A stretch of 12,480 nt of DNA from UBA12068 sp038318455 (GCA_038318455.1 JBBQCF010000026.1:1-12480); one strand, 5' to 3'. Numbered from the stretch's first letter, positions 1-7,311 are shown. Translations and numbers: made by a program. Notes: a model not told the origin generated them from the sequence alone.

Positions 1-1780
1 CAGCTTTGAGATATTCTTCTCTTGTCTCCCTATCAATAAGACCAATGTCAAAATATTCTTTAATTCGCATATTGATCTTACGTGGATGATTTTTATTAAT
101 CCTAATATAACTGGCAAGTTGTCTCTTGATTACTTTTGAAACTTTCTCATCTTGACGCAAATTACTGCGTGAAATAAATCCGACTGTTTCATATTCTTTA
201 ATTTTTTTATCGATATCTTCCGTTCTGTCCTTGTGTCTTTCGATAATTTCAATTATATAATTTCTTGAAAGTTCTTTTAATTTTTCTGATTGTTTGAAAT
301 TTTTTCCATGCAAAAACCCTGCCAATGAATACTGATAAATCTTACGCTCTATCTCAAAAGGATTCTTCAGATTATTTTTTGCATATTCAAGGACGTCGCG
401 CGAAATCACATTTTGAAATTCTGGCAATTCATGAACCTCCAAGGATGTCAGCACCCCCGCATGGACAAAACATGCCAATTTCTTTTCGAGTTCGGCGGGA
501 GTATCTACATATTCACTAGCGCACCACATCAAAAATTTGATTGCCGCATCATGAAACTCTACAGACTTCAAAACCTCATCAGGCAATACTGAAAAATCCT
601 TTGGCAACATTTCCAAATTAAGCATGTCAATCAAACGAAAAACTTTCCCAATTTCCTTGCCTCCTTTATAGGCTAGCGATGATGGGATGCTATTAAAAAG
701 TTCTTTTCTTATTGCAACATTAAGCGGCGAAGTATTTTCACATTCAAATTCATCGCTTGATCGCAATTCTGCAATTTCTTCTATTGCATCATGCATCTTT
801 TCAGGCTCTCCAGAACCAACAGCTGTCATAAAATCACGCAGCAGCTTACGGTGATGTTCGTCCAAATTCAAGTCATCTTTTTCAATTACAATATCTTCTA
901 TGATATTTTTTTTCTCTGGCTCTTCTACTACAATCTCCTTTTCAACTATACGCAAAGGCTTTGAAATCTCTATATTTTTTTCAACAAACATTAAAGCATC
1001 GTCGACACTATCATTTTTTTTAATATTACCCACCACAGCGTTTGTTTCCTGGGGGTCCTTTATTGCTGGAGATGGCTTAATAACTTTTTCAGTTGGACTT
1101 TGTTGCTCGCAAAAATGCACATTATTACTATCAACAGCAACAGCTGGAATATCAACACTCTGGACATTTTGCTCAACACCCTCATTCTTATCTAAAGAAT
1201 CTTTTTCCAATGCATGATCACTATCACTTGCTATTTTTTTGAGATCTGGAGATTTGAACGGCGATGTGCTTAAATCTGTTTTTTTTTCTTTTTTATTAAC
1301 ATTAAAACCAAATTTTTGTCTGATTGTAATTTTTTCCTCCCTATTATTGGTGTTCAATTTTTGAAAATTTTCCTCCACCTTATTGATTTCAGCAATAAAA
1401 TTGCCAGGTGCTTTGTTTTCAATCACTGGCAGAATTTCAGGTATTGGTTCTTTTTTCACAGCTGGTTCATCCTTGATAAGCATGTCAACGCCTTCTTCTT
1501 TTTCCCTAGTGATGTCTTTATTTTTTTCGACGATACTAGCACTGTCGGCCAATTGCTCGTGCTTTTCTGCCCCAGATTTAATGTCTTTATCCACTGCTTT
1601 ACCTTTTTTTCCACCAGCAAAAATATTTCCAAGAAAACTTCGTTCCGGATTCGATCCTAATTCTGCAATTAATTCTTCTTTTGTAAGTAAATGCTCCTTT
1701 GCTACGGGCGCTTCCGGAATAATCTTTTTATCTTCTTCTTTCTTTTTATTAGGAGTCATCTCTAAGGCATAGAGATCCAT
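1..1780 (-). CDS. Large charged protein with C-terminal 46-residue repeats, partial (runs off left edge)
   Basis: The frame is open from an ATG at 1780 to the window edge without a stop (593 codons visible), so the C-terminus is missing. I do not recognise the family. Residues 1 to about 300 are rich in Lys, Glu, Asp and Pro, with few long hydrophobic stretches, and are probably disordered. There is no signal peptide or membrane segment. From about residue 305 the sequence becomes predicted helical. Residues 432-477, 478-523 and 524-569 are three gap-free 46-residue repeats, and a fourth begins at 570. Each has an aliphatic residue at repeat position 4, an aromatic at 7, Gly at 11 and Ile at 46, with a P/T-x-x-I type end. 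A more degenerate copy may precede them. An extended -10 promoter lies 44 bases upstream. There is no Shine-Dalgarno sequence. A later ATG at 1759 is possible. A scaffold or helical-repeat binding role would only be a guess. Confidence 0.85.
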   Translation of the reverse strand, partial: MDLYALEMTPNKKKEEDKKIIPEAPVAKEHLLTKEELIAELGSNPERSFLGNIFAGGKKGKAVDKDIKSGAEKHEQLADSASIVEKNKDITREKEEGVDMLIKDEPAVKKEPIPEILPVIENKAPGNFIAEINKVEENFQKLNTNNREEKITIRQKFGFNVNKKEKKTDLSTSPFKSPDLKKIASDSDHALEKDSLDKNEGVEQNVQSVDIPAVAVDSNNVHFCEQQSPTEKVIKPSPAIKDPQETNAVVGNIKKNDSVDDALMFVEKNIEISKPLRIVEKEIVVEEPEKKNIIEDIVIEKDDLNLDEHHRKLLRDFMTAVGSGEPEKMHDAIEEIAELRSSDEFECENTSPLNVAIRKELFNSIPSSLAYKGGKEIGKVFRLIDMLNLEMLPKDFSVLPDEVLKSVEFHDAAIKFLMWCASEYVDTPAELEKKLACFVHAGVLTSLEVHELPEFQNVISRDVLEYAKNNLKNPFEIERKIYQYSLAGFLHGKNFKQSEKLKELSRNYIIEIIERHKDRTEDIDKKIKEYETVGFISRSNLRQDEKVSKVIKRQLASYIRINKNHPRKINMRIKEYFDIGLIDRETREEYLKA

Positions 1781-1823
1781 AATGGTTAATGATTTTTAAA
1801 TTAAAGCACTAAACGCTAACCCC

Positions 1824-1852
1824 ATTATACCACAAAAAATATTGTGTAAGAA
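1824..1852 (-). promoter_or_regulatory. Promoter of the 46-residue-repeat protein gene
   Basis: The minus strand reads TGGTATAAT at 1832-1824, a perfect -10 hexamer with an extended TGn element. A weak -35 (TTCTTA, 1852-1847) lies 17 bases upstream. An imperfect inverted repeat (CACAA/TTGTG, 1831-1835 and 1842-1846) lies between them and could be an operator. The predicted start near 1817 gives a leader of about 37 bases. Confidence 0.55.
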
Positions 1853-1876
1853 ATTTTTGTATTTTTGTTTGAATGT

Positions 1877-2158
1877 TTAAATATTTGCATGATTAAGTGA
1901 GTCAGCAACCTTCCACGCTCGCGCTACTGTTTTGACAATACGCGAGCTTGTCACGCCAGAGTTTTTTGTGATTTTTGTTGTCACCTTACGAATCTCATTT
2001 TTTGAAATTTTATTTTTTTTCAATAATAAGTCGATATTTGGAAGCAATTTTTCACTTAGAGTATACTCATCAGTCCAAGACAATTCACCCACAATCTTGC
2101 GACCATCTTTTAAGGTAAGCGATATATCATTAACATCTAATAATATTTGTAAAATCAT
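1877..2158 (-). CDS. Small TsaB/YeaZ N-terminal-lobe-like protein (93 residues)
   Basis: This 93-residue protein lines up over its whole length with the first lobe of TsaB (YeaZ), the actin-fold partner of TsaD in tRNA threonylcarbamoyladenosine synthesis. It shares an N-terminal strand pair (MILQI, then ISLTLKDGRK), the helix containing SEKLLPNIDLLLKK, a following strand, and a T-x-x-RI segment (TSSRI, residues 70-74) where TsaB has FTGLRIG. The Gly-rich GPGSFTG loop is replaced by KNSGVTS, and the DTS/T-type phosphate-loop residues near the N-terminus are absent. The protein stops where the second TsaB lobe would begin, and no remnant of that lobe is visible before the next gene. It could be a specialised one-lobe paralogue or a shortened relic. 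The intact frame and its own promoter favour an expressed gene. The assignment is by eye from family motifs. No Shine-Dalgarno sequence precedes the ATG. Confidence 0.8.
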   Translation of the reverse strand: MILQILLDVNDISLTLKDGRKIVGELSWTDEYTLSEKLLPNIDLLLKKNKISKNEIRKVTTKITKNSGVTSSRIVKTVARAWKVADSLNHANI

Positions 2159-2170
2159 AGATTAAAAAAT

Positions 2171-2198
2171 AAGTAACGAATTATAAGTAACGAATTAC
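2171..2198. repeat. Two tandem 14-bp repeats overlapping a -10 element
   Basis: AAGTAACGAATTAT (2171-2184) is followed directly by AAGTAACGAATTAC (2185-2198). On the minus strand a perfect -10 hexamer TATAAT (2185-2180) spans the junction and lies about 22 bases before the ATG of the TsaB-like gene. No good -35 hexamer is visible, so the promoter reading is tentative. Confidence 0.6.
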
Positions 2199-2212
2199 AA
2201 CATTAAAAATTC

Positions 2213-2235
2213 AAAAAAATGCCTCCACTTTGGAA
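2213..2235 (-). terminator. Weak rho-independent terminator after the amidase gene
   Basis: On the minus strand a 5-bp stem (TTCCA/TGGAG, one G-T pair, loop AAG) is followed by GCA and seven T residues. It lies 24-46 bases after the amidase stop codon. The stem is short, so efficiency is doubtful. Confidence 0.35.
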
Positions 2236-2258
2236 TTTGTTTATTGTTTTTTGTGATT

Positions 2259-3032
2259 TTATTTGGAAACTTTGTCCCAGTCTAAATTCCATGGATCTGT
2301 TTTTCGCCCTGGCGCAATTTCCGAATGTCCTAAGATATATTTAATTGAATATTTTTTCTGTAGATCGCCGATGAGTCGATTAAGTGCGGCATATTCCTCG
2401 CTAGTGAATTTTGAATCCTCTGAATTAATAACTTCAATTCCAATAGAAGCAGCATTAACATTGGTTGTGCCATCTGGCAATTTGCTCACTCCCGCGTGCC
2501 AAGCGATATTTTGATCAGCCACCAATTGATAAATATTTCCAGCGCGATCAATCATGTAATGAGGTGCCACACCATATTCTTTCCATTGTGCAATTACCTT
2601 GTCCTTATCAAAAACATCTCCACTCCCAGCGTTATATGATGTATGCACTATTATTGCTTTGATTGTACGAGAAGAGGCTTTTTCAAAACCCCAAGAAACA
2701 AGGTTGCTAATAATTTTTTCACTCACTATTTTTGGTTCAGCCTTTTTTTCTGGAGTTACAGCGCTTTCCATCGATGCTTCTTTTTGTTTATTTGAAACTG
2801 AAGAATCAACTGACTTATCATCATTCGCTATTATTGGCTGGTCTGAATTTTCTTTTTCCATTCCTTCATTTGCTTGTTGTTGAGGCTCATCATTAACAGC
2901 AGTATTTGATTCAGCAGCTACATCAATATTGATGGTTTTTTTTGAGTTATTTAGTCGTTGAATACTAAAAAAAATCAGACTGATGACAGCCAAGCACGAT
3001 ACAATGATTGCTACTATTTTGATTTTTTTCAT
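2259..3032 (-). CDS. Membrane-anchored N-acetylmuramoyl-L-alanine amidase (Amidase_2/PGRP fold)
   Basis: This enzyme is predicted to cleave the amide bond between N-acetylmuramic acid and the L-alanine of the stem peptide outside the membrane. Residues 5-25 form one hydrophobic segment after KK, and there is no lipobox cysteine, so it is probably an uncleaved signal anchor. Residues 28-105 are a low-complexity linker rich in Ser, Glu, Lys and Gln. The zinc amidase domain covers about 110-257, with IIVHTSYNAG (H130), GVAPHYMIDRAGNIYQLV (153-170), AWHAG (H179) and GHSEIAPGRKTDPW (H236, K244, D246). H130, H236 and D246 fit the zinc ligands of the AmpD/T7 lysozyme family. The conserved HT/S after the first strand and the YGVAPHY motif support the family. 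It sits 55 bases downstream of a class A penicillin-binding protein gene and may be co-transcribed with it. No Shine-Dalgarno sequence is present. Confidence 0.92.
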   Translation of the reverse strand: MKKIKIVAIIVSCLAVISLIFFSIQRLNNSKKTINIDVAAESNTAVNDEPQQQANEGMEKENSDQPIIANDDKSVDSSVSNKQKEASMESAVTPEKKAEPKIVSEKIISNLVSWGFEKASSRTIKAIIVHTSYNAGSGDVFDKDKVIAQWKEYGVAPHYMIDRAGNIYQLVADQNIAWHAGVSKLPDGTTNVNAASIGIEVINSEDSKFTSEEYAALNRLIGDLQKKYSIKYILGHSEIAPGRKTDPWNLDWDKVSK

Positions 3033-3087
3033 AATTAAACACTAACACAAACAAAGCATTGTTGACAAACAACATTCAAGCGATTTT

Positions 3088-5289
3088 TTATTTTTTATTT
3101 TGAACATTTTGAATTATACTGGAGGCCCAATTTTTATACATCGGGTCATTCAAGGAGGGCATCGCTATTGAAAAAGCGTCTTTTGGAATTGAGTTTTGCT
3201 CAAAATTTGTTGAAATATATTCTATTTTTTTATCAACTTTTTTAGGATCAGTTTTTTGAGCTTTTTCTTCGGAAATCTTTTTACCAGTTTTATTATTATA
3301 ATAAGTAATTTTTGCTTGCACACCAGCACCAGCAATTTTTGTATCATTTTGTTTATAACTATCATAGGCAACAAATGTTTCCACTGGTTTATTGGCTAGC
3401 ACTCGAGTCATGAAGTCATGCCAAATTGGCGCTGCCACAAACACGCCATCGGCACCATCTTTCATGGGACGATTATCATTATTGCCAGCCCAGACTCCCA
3501 CGGTGATTGATGGAGTATAGCCCATTGTCCAGGCATCGCGAAACTGCGAAGTTGTTCCTGTCTTAGCCGCCACAGGTCTATCTTCAAGAATAAGTGGACT
3601 ATGTGCTCCGAAAATTGGAGTACGCGCGACATTGTCCGAAAGAATTGAACTTATTTTTCTTGCAATTTGAACATCCATAACTCTTTCTGATTTCAATTCT
3701 TCTTGCTCATAAATTTTGCCGCCACGATCAACAATCTTGAGTACAGATTGAACTGGGTTTCGCATACCTTCAGTTGCAAACACCGAAAATGCACTGGTCA
3801 TATCCAACAATTTAACTTCTCCGCCACCAAGCACCAAAGATAAGCCATAACGTTTTCTATCATTAAGTGTGGTGATGCCCATGCGATGAGCCAAATCTAA
3901 AGTTCCATCAATACTAGCTAAATACAAAACTTTTACCGCTGGAACATTGAGTGACATTGCCAAGGTTGAGCGCATAGGGAGCAATCCATGAAACTTTCCG
4001 TCATAATTTCTTGGAATATATGGGCGACCAGATCCGTCCGGTCCAAAGTTGGTCTGTGCATCCAAAATCATCGTCTCCGGCTGATAACCAAGCTCAAAGG
4101 CATGCGCATAGGCAAACGGCTTAAAAGACGAACCTGGTTGACGCTGTGCAGTTGCAATATTAACTTGACCATCAATAGTTGGATCAAAGAAATTTTTACT
4201 ACCAACCATTGTTAAAATATCACCAGTTTTTGGATCTACAGCGACAAGTCCTGCATTATTAGCTCCCCTGGCAATATTTTTCTGTGCTCCAATTTCCACC
4301 ACTTCTTCTCCGATATTTTGCATGTCCACATCAAGCGTTGTATAAATTTTGAGCCCTCCTGTTTGCAAAAAATCCTTGCCGTATTGTTTTTCTAATTTTT
4401 CCAAAACAAAGAAAACAAAATGCGGAGCAAAAATAGGTTGCAGTGATGGTTTTATTTTTGCAAGCGTATCAACTTTCAAAGCTTCTTGAGTTTCACTTGC
4501 GGAAATCATTTCAAGATCTCCCATCCGCTGTATGATGCTTTTTGTGCGCTCAATAATAGCATCATGATGAGTGTTATAGGGAGAATAATATGAAGGTGCT
4601 TTTGGCAATGCCGCCAAAAAAGCTGCCTCATCAAGAGTCAATTCTTTGGCATTTTTTCCAAAATATGTTTGACTGGCAGTTTCTATGCCATAAGCATTTG
4701 CGCCATATGGAACCTGATTAAGATATTGATCAAGAATTTCATCTTTTGTATAATGACGTTCTATCTTAAGCGCAAATATTGCCTCTAAGAATTTACGCTT
4801 CATTGTTCGTTCAGGAGTAAGAAATGCACTTCGCGCCAGCTGTTGAGTGATAGTTGAACCACCCTGGCGAATACCATTGTTTTGCAAATTAATTTTCAGA
4901 GCTCGCATAATTGCAAGAGGGTCAACTCCAAAATGTCGATAAAAATTAGCATCTTCTGTCGCCACAGTTGCTTCACGCATTATGTCAGGTATCTCACTAT
5001 GTGAAATAATTTTCCTATTTTCCTCTCCATGCATCTCATATAAAGTTTTTTCACCTGTGCGGTCATACATCACTGAAGTTTGTGCAATTTTTCTATCCAC
5101 CAATTGGCTTGCTGCAGGAGTTGCAGAATAATAAACCCAAGCCACAAAACCAAGAGTTACCAAGATTACAACCAAAAAAGCATCCAAAAAACCAAGAGTA
5201 ATTTGCTTAACGTAATAAAATCTAGATTTATTTTTCCTAGGAAGTTTATTTTTCATTCGGTGATAGAAATTCGAATGAGCCTTGCTCAA
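3088..5289 (-). CDS. Class A penicillin-binding protein (GT51 glycosyltransferase and transpeptidase)
   Basis: This bifunctional enzyme polymerises lipid II glycan strands and cross-links stem peptides outside the membrane. A cytoplasmic basic stretch (residues 10-28) precedes one membrane segment at about 31-54. The GT51 domain carries EDANFYRHFG (112-121, catalytic E112), RQGGSTITQQLAR (141-153) and KRKFLEAIFALKIE (164-177, second acidic residue E169). The transpeptidase domain has SSFK (387-390, nucleophile S387), SLN (446-448) and KTG (576-578). A Lys-rich tail follows about residue 650. The 733-residue length is normal for PBP1A. The start is TTG at 5289. The nearest ATG is residue 12, which would remove part of the basic leader, and neither start has a convincing Shine-Dalgarno sequence (only AAGAAA before TTG). 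The amidase gene follows 55 bases downstream, consistent with shared wall work. Confidence 0.96.
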   Translation of the reverse strand: MSKAHSNFYHRMKNKLPRKNKSRFYYVKQITLGFLDAFLVVILVTLGFVAWVYYSATPAASQLVDRKIAQTSVMYDRTGEKTLYEMHGEENRKIISHSEIPDIMREATVATEDANFYRHFGVDPLAIMRALKINLQNNGIRQGGSTITQQLARSAFLTPERTMKRKFLEAIFALKIERHYTKDEILDQYLNQVPYGANAYGIETASQTYFGKNAKELTLDEAAFLAALPKAPSYYSPYNTHHDAIIERTKSIIQRMGDLEMISASETQEALKVDTLAKIKPSLQPIFAPHFVFFVLEKLEKQYGKDFLQTGGLKIYTTLDVDMQNIGEEVVEIGAQKNIARGANNAGLVAVDPKTGDILTMVGSKNFFDPTIDGQVNIATAQRQPGSSFKPFAYAHAFELGYQPETMILDAQTNFGPDGSGRPYIPRNYDGKFHGLLPMRSTLAMSLNVPAVKVLYLASIDGTLDLAHRMGITTLNDRKRYGLSLVLGGGEVKLLDMTSAFSVFATEGMRNPVQSVLKIVDRGGKIYEQEELKSERVMDVQIARKISSILSDNVARTPIFGAHSPLILEDRPVAAKTGTTSQFRDAWTMGYTPSITVGVWAGNNDNRPMKDGADGVFVAAPIWHDFMTRVLANKPVETFVAYDSYKQNDTKIAGAGVQAKITYYNNKTGKKISEEKAQKTDPKKVDKKIEYISTNFEQNSIPKDAFSIAMPSLNDPMYKNWASSIIQNVQNKK

Positions 5290-5388
5290 AAAATTTCTTA
5301 AAATTATTTGAAGCCTTACTTATACTCACTAAAAACAGGATTTTATCTGATTTTTACTGCCTATTGTTATTTAAGTTTATTTTTTAAA

Positions 5389-5418
5389 GTTATATCTAAT
5401 ACTACACTAAACATACAA
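5389..5418 (-). promoter_or_regulatory. Possible promoter of the penicillin-binding protein gene
   Basis: The minus strand has TTGTAT (5418-5413), 18 bases, then TATAAC (5394-5389). The -10 matches 5/6 and the -35 only 3/6. It leaves a long A/T-rich leader of about 95 bases. Apart from this and the terminator at 5451-5483, the 218 bases between genes show nothing else recognisable. Confidence 0.3.
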
Positions 5419-5450
5419 CTTTATTCACTTCCCGCATAGCCCCAATATTA

Positions 5451-5483
5451 AAAGAAAAAAGACCCTTAGATTTAAAGGGTCTT
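5451..5483 (-). terminator. Strong rho-independent terminator after the shikimate-dehydrogenase-like gene
   Basis: AAGACCCTT and AAGGGTCTT form a perfect 9-bp stem (5459-5467 and 5475-5483) with a 7-base loop. On the minus strand it is followed by a T-rich run (TTTTTTCTTT, counting the last stem bases). It lies 25 bases after the stop codon and separates this gene from the penicillin-binding protein gene. Confidence 0.9.
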
Positions 5484-5507
5484 AATATTTATCATATCAA
5501 AGTTTAA

Positions 5508-6986
5508 TCAAAAACCAGCTGCACGTTTCATTACATTGAAAATGTCTATTTTAGACAATCCTTTTTGCTCAAATTCATTTCCGTGCACAAGCCACATTGC
5601 TTCAACACCTTGATTCACCACCATTGGGACGCCATCTAATGTCATAAATTCCATTTTTTTAGCTGCAGCAATGAGTGGAGTATCACCATCACGAAGCACA
5701 ACATCGCTTATAATCGTAGTCTTAGCCATGTTTTGTAGAATATCTAAGGATGCATCATTGTTTTTCTTGATATTTTCAGCAGTGGCTGGCAACATCGCTT
5801 CAGCAAGTGGGATATAATTCTCAAGCTCGCCAGATGATCCCTTTGTTGAAACGTTAATAACAACATCAGCACTAGCAATTTCACTGGCAATCATGCTTTC
5901 ACCGCCAAAGCGAACGGCATCGCCACCTTGCAAGTCAAAATGCGTATTAACTCTTTTTGCTAAAGATTGAGCTTTCTCCTCTGTCCTGTTTAATATAATC
6001 AGGCGCATACCACGTTGTGCCAGTGCAAATGCAATAGCACTGCCAGTTCCACCAGAACCAAGCATGATAACTTTTTTGTTAACACAATGATCACCATGCT
6101 TAGAAAAAAGTTCGGCTAAACTTTCAGCATATCCAAGGCCATCAGTATTATGCCCAACTAATTTGCCTTTTTCATTTTTTACAACAATGTTGACTGCGCC
6201 TATCTTGCGAGCAGTAGCATCAACTTTATCAAGATAAGCTATTCCCTCATCTTTAAAGCCAACCCCAAATCCACCTCCAAGATATTTTGGATCTTTTTGC
6301 AAAACTTTTAAAATTTCAGTAGCATTACTTGTTTTTGCTACCAACATTTTATGGACCATATCCATTTCAAATGTGCGATAAACAGAGTTCCACATAGCTG
6401 GCGTTCTTGCGTGATAATCATCTTCAACAAGTGAGATAGTGTAAAAAGGCGCAAGATAAAAATGATGAGAATTATCCAGTGGCTTCAGTGCTTGCTTTAA
6501 AATACCACTGTCAATCAATTCTTCTATTGTTTTTTCTTTATCCATATTATTTGCCTTTTCCATATCCTCATATGAAAATTTTATTATCGTTACAAATGAA
6601 TCCCCACTTATTTCATCAGGAAAAAGATTGTAAATAACACCGAGATGATATTTCAACAAATCCTGATTTTGCACATCCAAGCTAGCTCCTGAAAAATCAT
6701 CTTCGCCTGTTTCTTGTATTTTTTTAACATAAACAGCTTTAATGCGAATAAGTTTTGATAGTTCTTCTGAAAATTCCGGTGGGACGCCCGCCCAGTCAGC
6801 ACCCATGGAATCAATGACTCTCGCCATCACGACTTGACCTTCACGATAACCACGCTCATCTCCAGCTAGACGTTTGCCTGGCCTAAAGACTGTGTTTATT
6901 TCCTCATTTTGAAGCAATGGCCAATAAATTTTGCGAAAAGCCATCTCATTAGGATTTAAAAATAATTTTGTTATTTTCTTTTCCAT
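5508..6986 (-). CDS. Fusion protein: ASCH/PUA-like N-terminal region plus divergent shikimate dehydrogenase
   Basis: Residues about 180-492 form an AroE-type NAD(P)-dependent dehydrogenase: a substrate lobe to about 285, then a Rossmann lobe with GSGGTGSA (310-317) and NRTEEKA (333-339, typical of NADP binding). The catalytic Lys-Asp pair (K245; D282 in NTDG), N266 (AVN) and Q459 (VVNQG) are present. The shikimate-binding positions differ: HARTP (192-196) replaces HSLSP, and GGGFGVGFK (237-245) replaces the usual GxNVTxPxK, so the substrate may not be shikimate. Residues about 15-145 are an extra domain, with FRPGKR (34-39), EGQVVMARVID (49-59), a second strand pair and YHLGVIYNL (113-121). 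It resembles an ASCH/PUA-like barrel, a family call I hold loosely. Ordinary AroE is about 270-290 residues. AAAAGGAGGA five bases before the ATG fixes the start. The gene has its own promoter, operator and terminator, and no other shikimate-pathway gene is in view. Confidence 0.88.
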   Translation of the reverse strand: MEKKITKLFLNPNEMAFRKIYWPLLQNEEINTVFRPGKRLAGDERGYREGQVVMARVIDSMGADWAGVPPEFSEELSKLIRIKAVYVKKIQETGEDDFSGASLDVQNQDLLKYHLGVIYNLFPDEISGDSFVTIIKFSYEDMEKANNMDKEKTIEELIDSGILKQALKPLDNSHHFYLAPFYTISLVEDDYHARTPAMWNSVYRTFEMDMVHKMLVAKTSNATEILKVLQKDPKYLGGGFGVGFKDEGIAYLDKVDATARKIGAVNIVVKNEKGKLVGHNTDGLGYAESLAELFSKHGDHCVNKKVIMLGSGGTGSAIAFALAQRGMRLIILNRTEEKAQSLAKRVNTHFDLQGGDAVRFGGESMIASEIASADVVINVSTKGSSGELENYIPLAEAMLPATAENIKKNNDASLDILQNMAKTTIISDVVLRDGDTPLIAAAKKMEFMTLDGVPMVVNQGVEAMWLVHGNEFEQKGLSKIDIFNVMKRAAGF

Positions 6987-6990
6987 GACA

Positions 6991-7000
6991 TCCTCCTTTT
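6991..7000 (-). promoter_or_regulatory. Strong Shine-Dalgarno sequence of the dehydrogenase fusion gene
   Basis: AAAAGGAGGA on the minus strand ends four bases before the ATG at 6986. It is the only full anti-Shine-Dalgarno match seen before a gene in this window. Confidence 0.85.
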
Positions 7001-7046
7001 TTATTAAAGAACTGATAGTTAAAAGAACTCTTACTTTTCAGGATAC

Positions 7047-7065
7047 TATACCCTATGGGGGTATA
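7047..7065. promoter_or_regulatory. CsoR-family-like operator palindrome
   Basis: TATACCCTATGGGGGTATA has perfect 7-bp arms (TATACCC/GGGTATA) around a 5-bp centre. It resembles the operators of CsoR/CstR-type repressors that sense copper or reactive sulfur, known from family knowledge. It overlaps the -10 element of the dehydrogenase fusion gene, where bound repressor would block polymerase. No such regulator is encoded in the window. Confidence 0.55.
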
Positions 7066-7092
7066 TTACTACATCATACGCCAAAGTGTCAA
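7063..7092 (-). promoter_or_regulatory. Promoter of the dehydrogenase fusion gene
   Basis: A perfect -35 TTGACA (7092-7087) is followed by 18 bases and TAATAT (7068-7063, 4/6 match). The weak -10 is buried in the operator palindrome. The predicted start near 7056 gives a leader of about 70 bases. Confidence 0.55.
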
Positions 7093-7108
7093 ATTAACTT
7101 TCACCATC

Positions 7109-7144
7109 AAAAAAAGACTACCTCGCTTGAAAGATAGTCTTTTT
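7109..7144 (-). terminator. Strong, potentially bidirectional terminator
   Basis: AAAAAGACTA (7111-7120) and TAGTCTTTTT (7135-7144) form a 10-bp stem around a 14-base loop. T-runs follow on both strands. On the minus strand it lies 18 bases after the stop of the small acidic ORF and closes that transcription unit just upstream of the next promoter. Confidence 0.85.
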
Positions 7145-7162
7145 CTTTTTTTTGAAAAAATC

Positions 7163-7243
7163 TTAGCAACCAAAGTCGCCACAATCTTCATCATCATCTT
7201 CTTCTGGCTCAAAACCAATCATGCGAGATTTATTATATATCAT
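7163..7243 (-). CDS. Small acidic Cys-containing peptide (26 residues)
   Basis: This is a short ORF, ATG at 7243 to TAA at 7163. It begins MIYNKSRMIGF, continues with EPEEDDDED and ends CGDFGC. An internal ATG at 7222 would give 19 residues, starting MIGFEPEE. There is no Shine-Dalgarno sequence, as for most genes here. Support comes from context: a consensus promoter upstream, a strong terminator 18 bases downstream, and a non-random composition (nine acidic residues and a C-x4-C tail that could bind a metal). I do not recognise the family. The alternative is that the transcript is a small RNA and the ORF is incidental. Confidence 0.5.
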   Translation of the reverse strand: MIYNKSRMIGFEPEEDDDEDCGDFGC

Positions 7244-7268
7244 ATTTTTTTATTACTTATTTAATTAC

Positions 7269-7280
7269 GTATTTAAATAC
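7269..7280. promoter_or_regulatory. 12-bp perfect palindrome in the leader of the small transcription unit
   Basis: GTATTTAAATAC is self-complementary and overlaps the first of the two 12-bp repeats. It could be an operator or a small RNA hairpin. An A/T-rich palindrome of this size may also arise by chance. Confidence 0.3.
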
Positions 7281-7297
7281 CCACCTAAATACCCACC
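7274..7297. repeat. Two tandem 12-bp repeats in a short leader
   Basis: TAAATACCCACC occurs twice with no gap (7274-7285 and 7286-7297), reading GGTGGGTATTTA on the transcribed minus strand. It lies just downstream of the predicted start of the small transcription unit. With the neighbouring GGAAGAGG it forms five closely spaced G-runs in an otherwise A/T-rich region. Confidence 0.75.
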
Positions 7298-7311
7298 TCT
7301 TCCTATTTCCA

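Noticed and set aside
900..1772. Plus-strand reading frames (for example 900-1217, 1316-1660, 1383-1772)
   Set aside because: They are Phe/Ser-rich shadows of the Lys/Glu-rich minus-strand gene, with no start signals and no recognisable domains. The minus frame is open for the whole 1780 bases.
2171..2198. CRISPR-like or phage attachment repeat
   Set aside because: Only two 14-bp copies with no spacer and no integrase or cas gene nearby. It fits slippage duplication in a promoter region.
3050..3077. TTGTT/AACAA hairpin between the penicillin-binding protein and amidase genes as a terminator
   Set aside because: The stem is 5 bp and A/T-only, without a following T-run. It is more likely chance, and the two genes may be co-transcribed.
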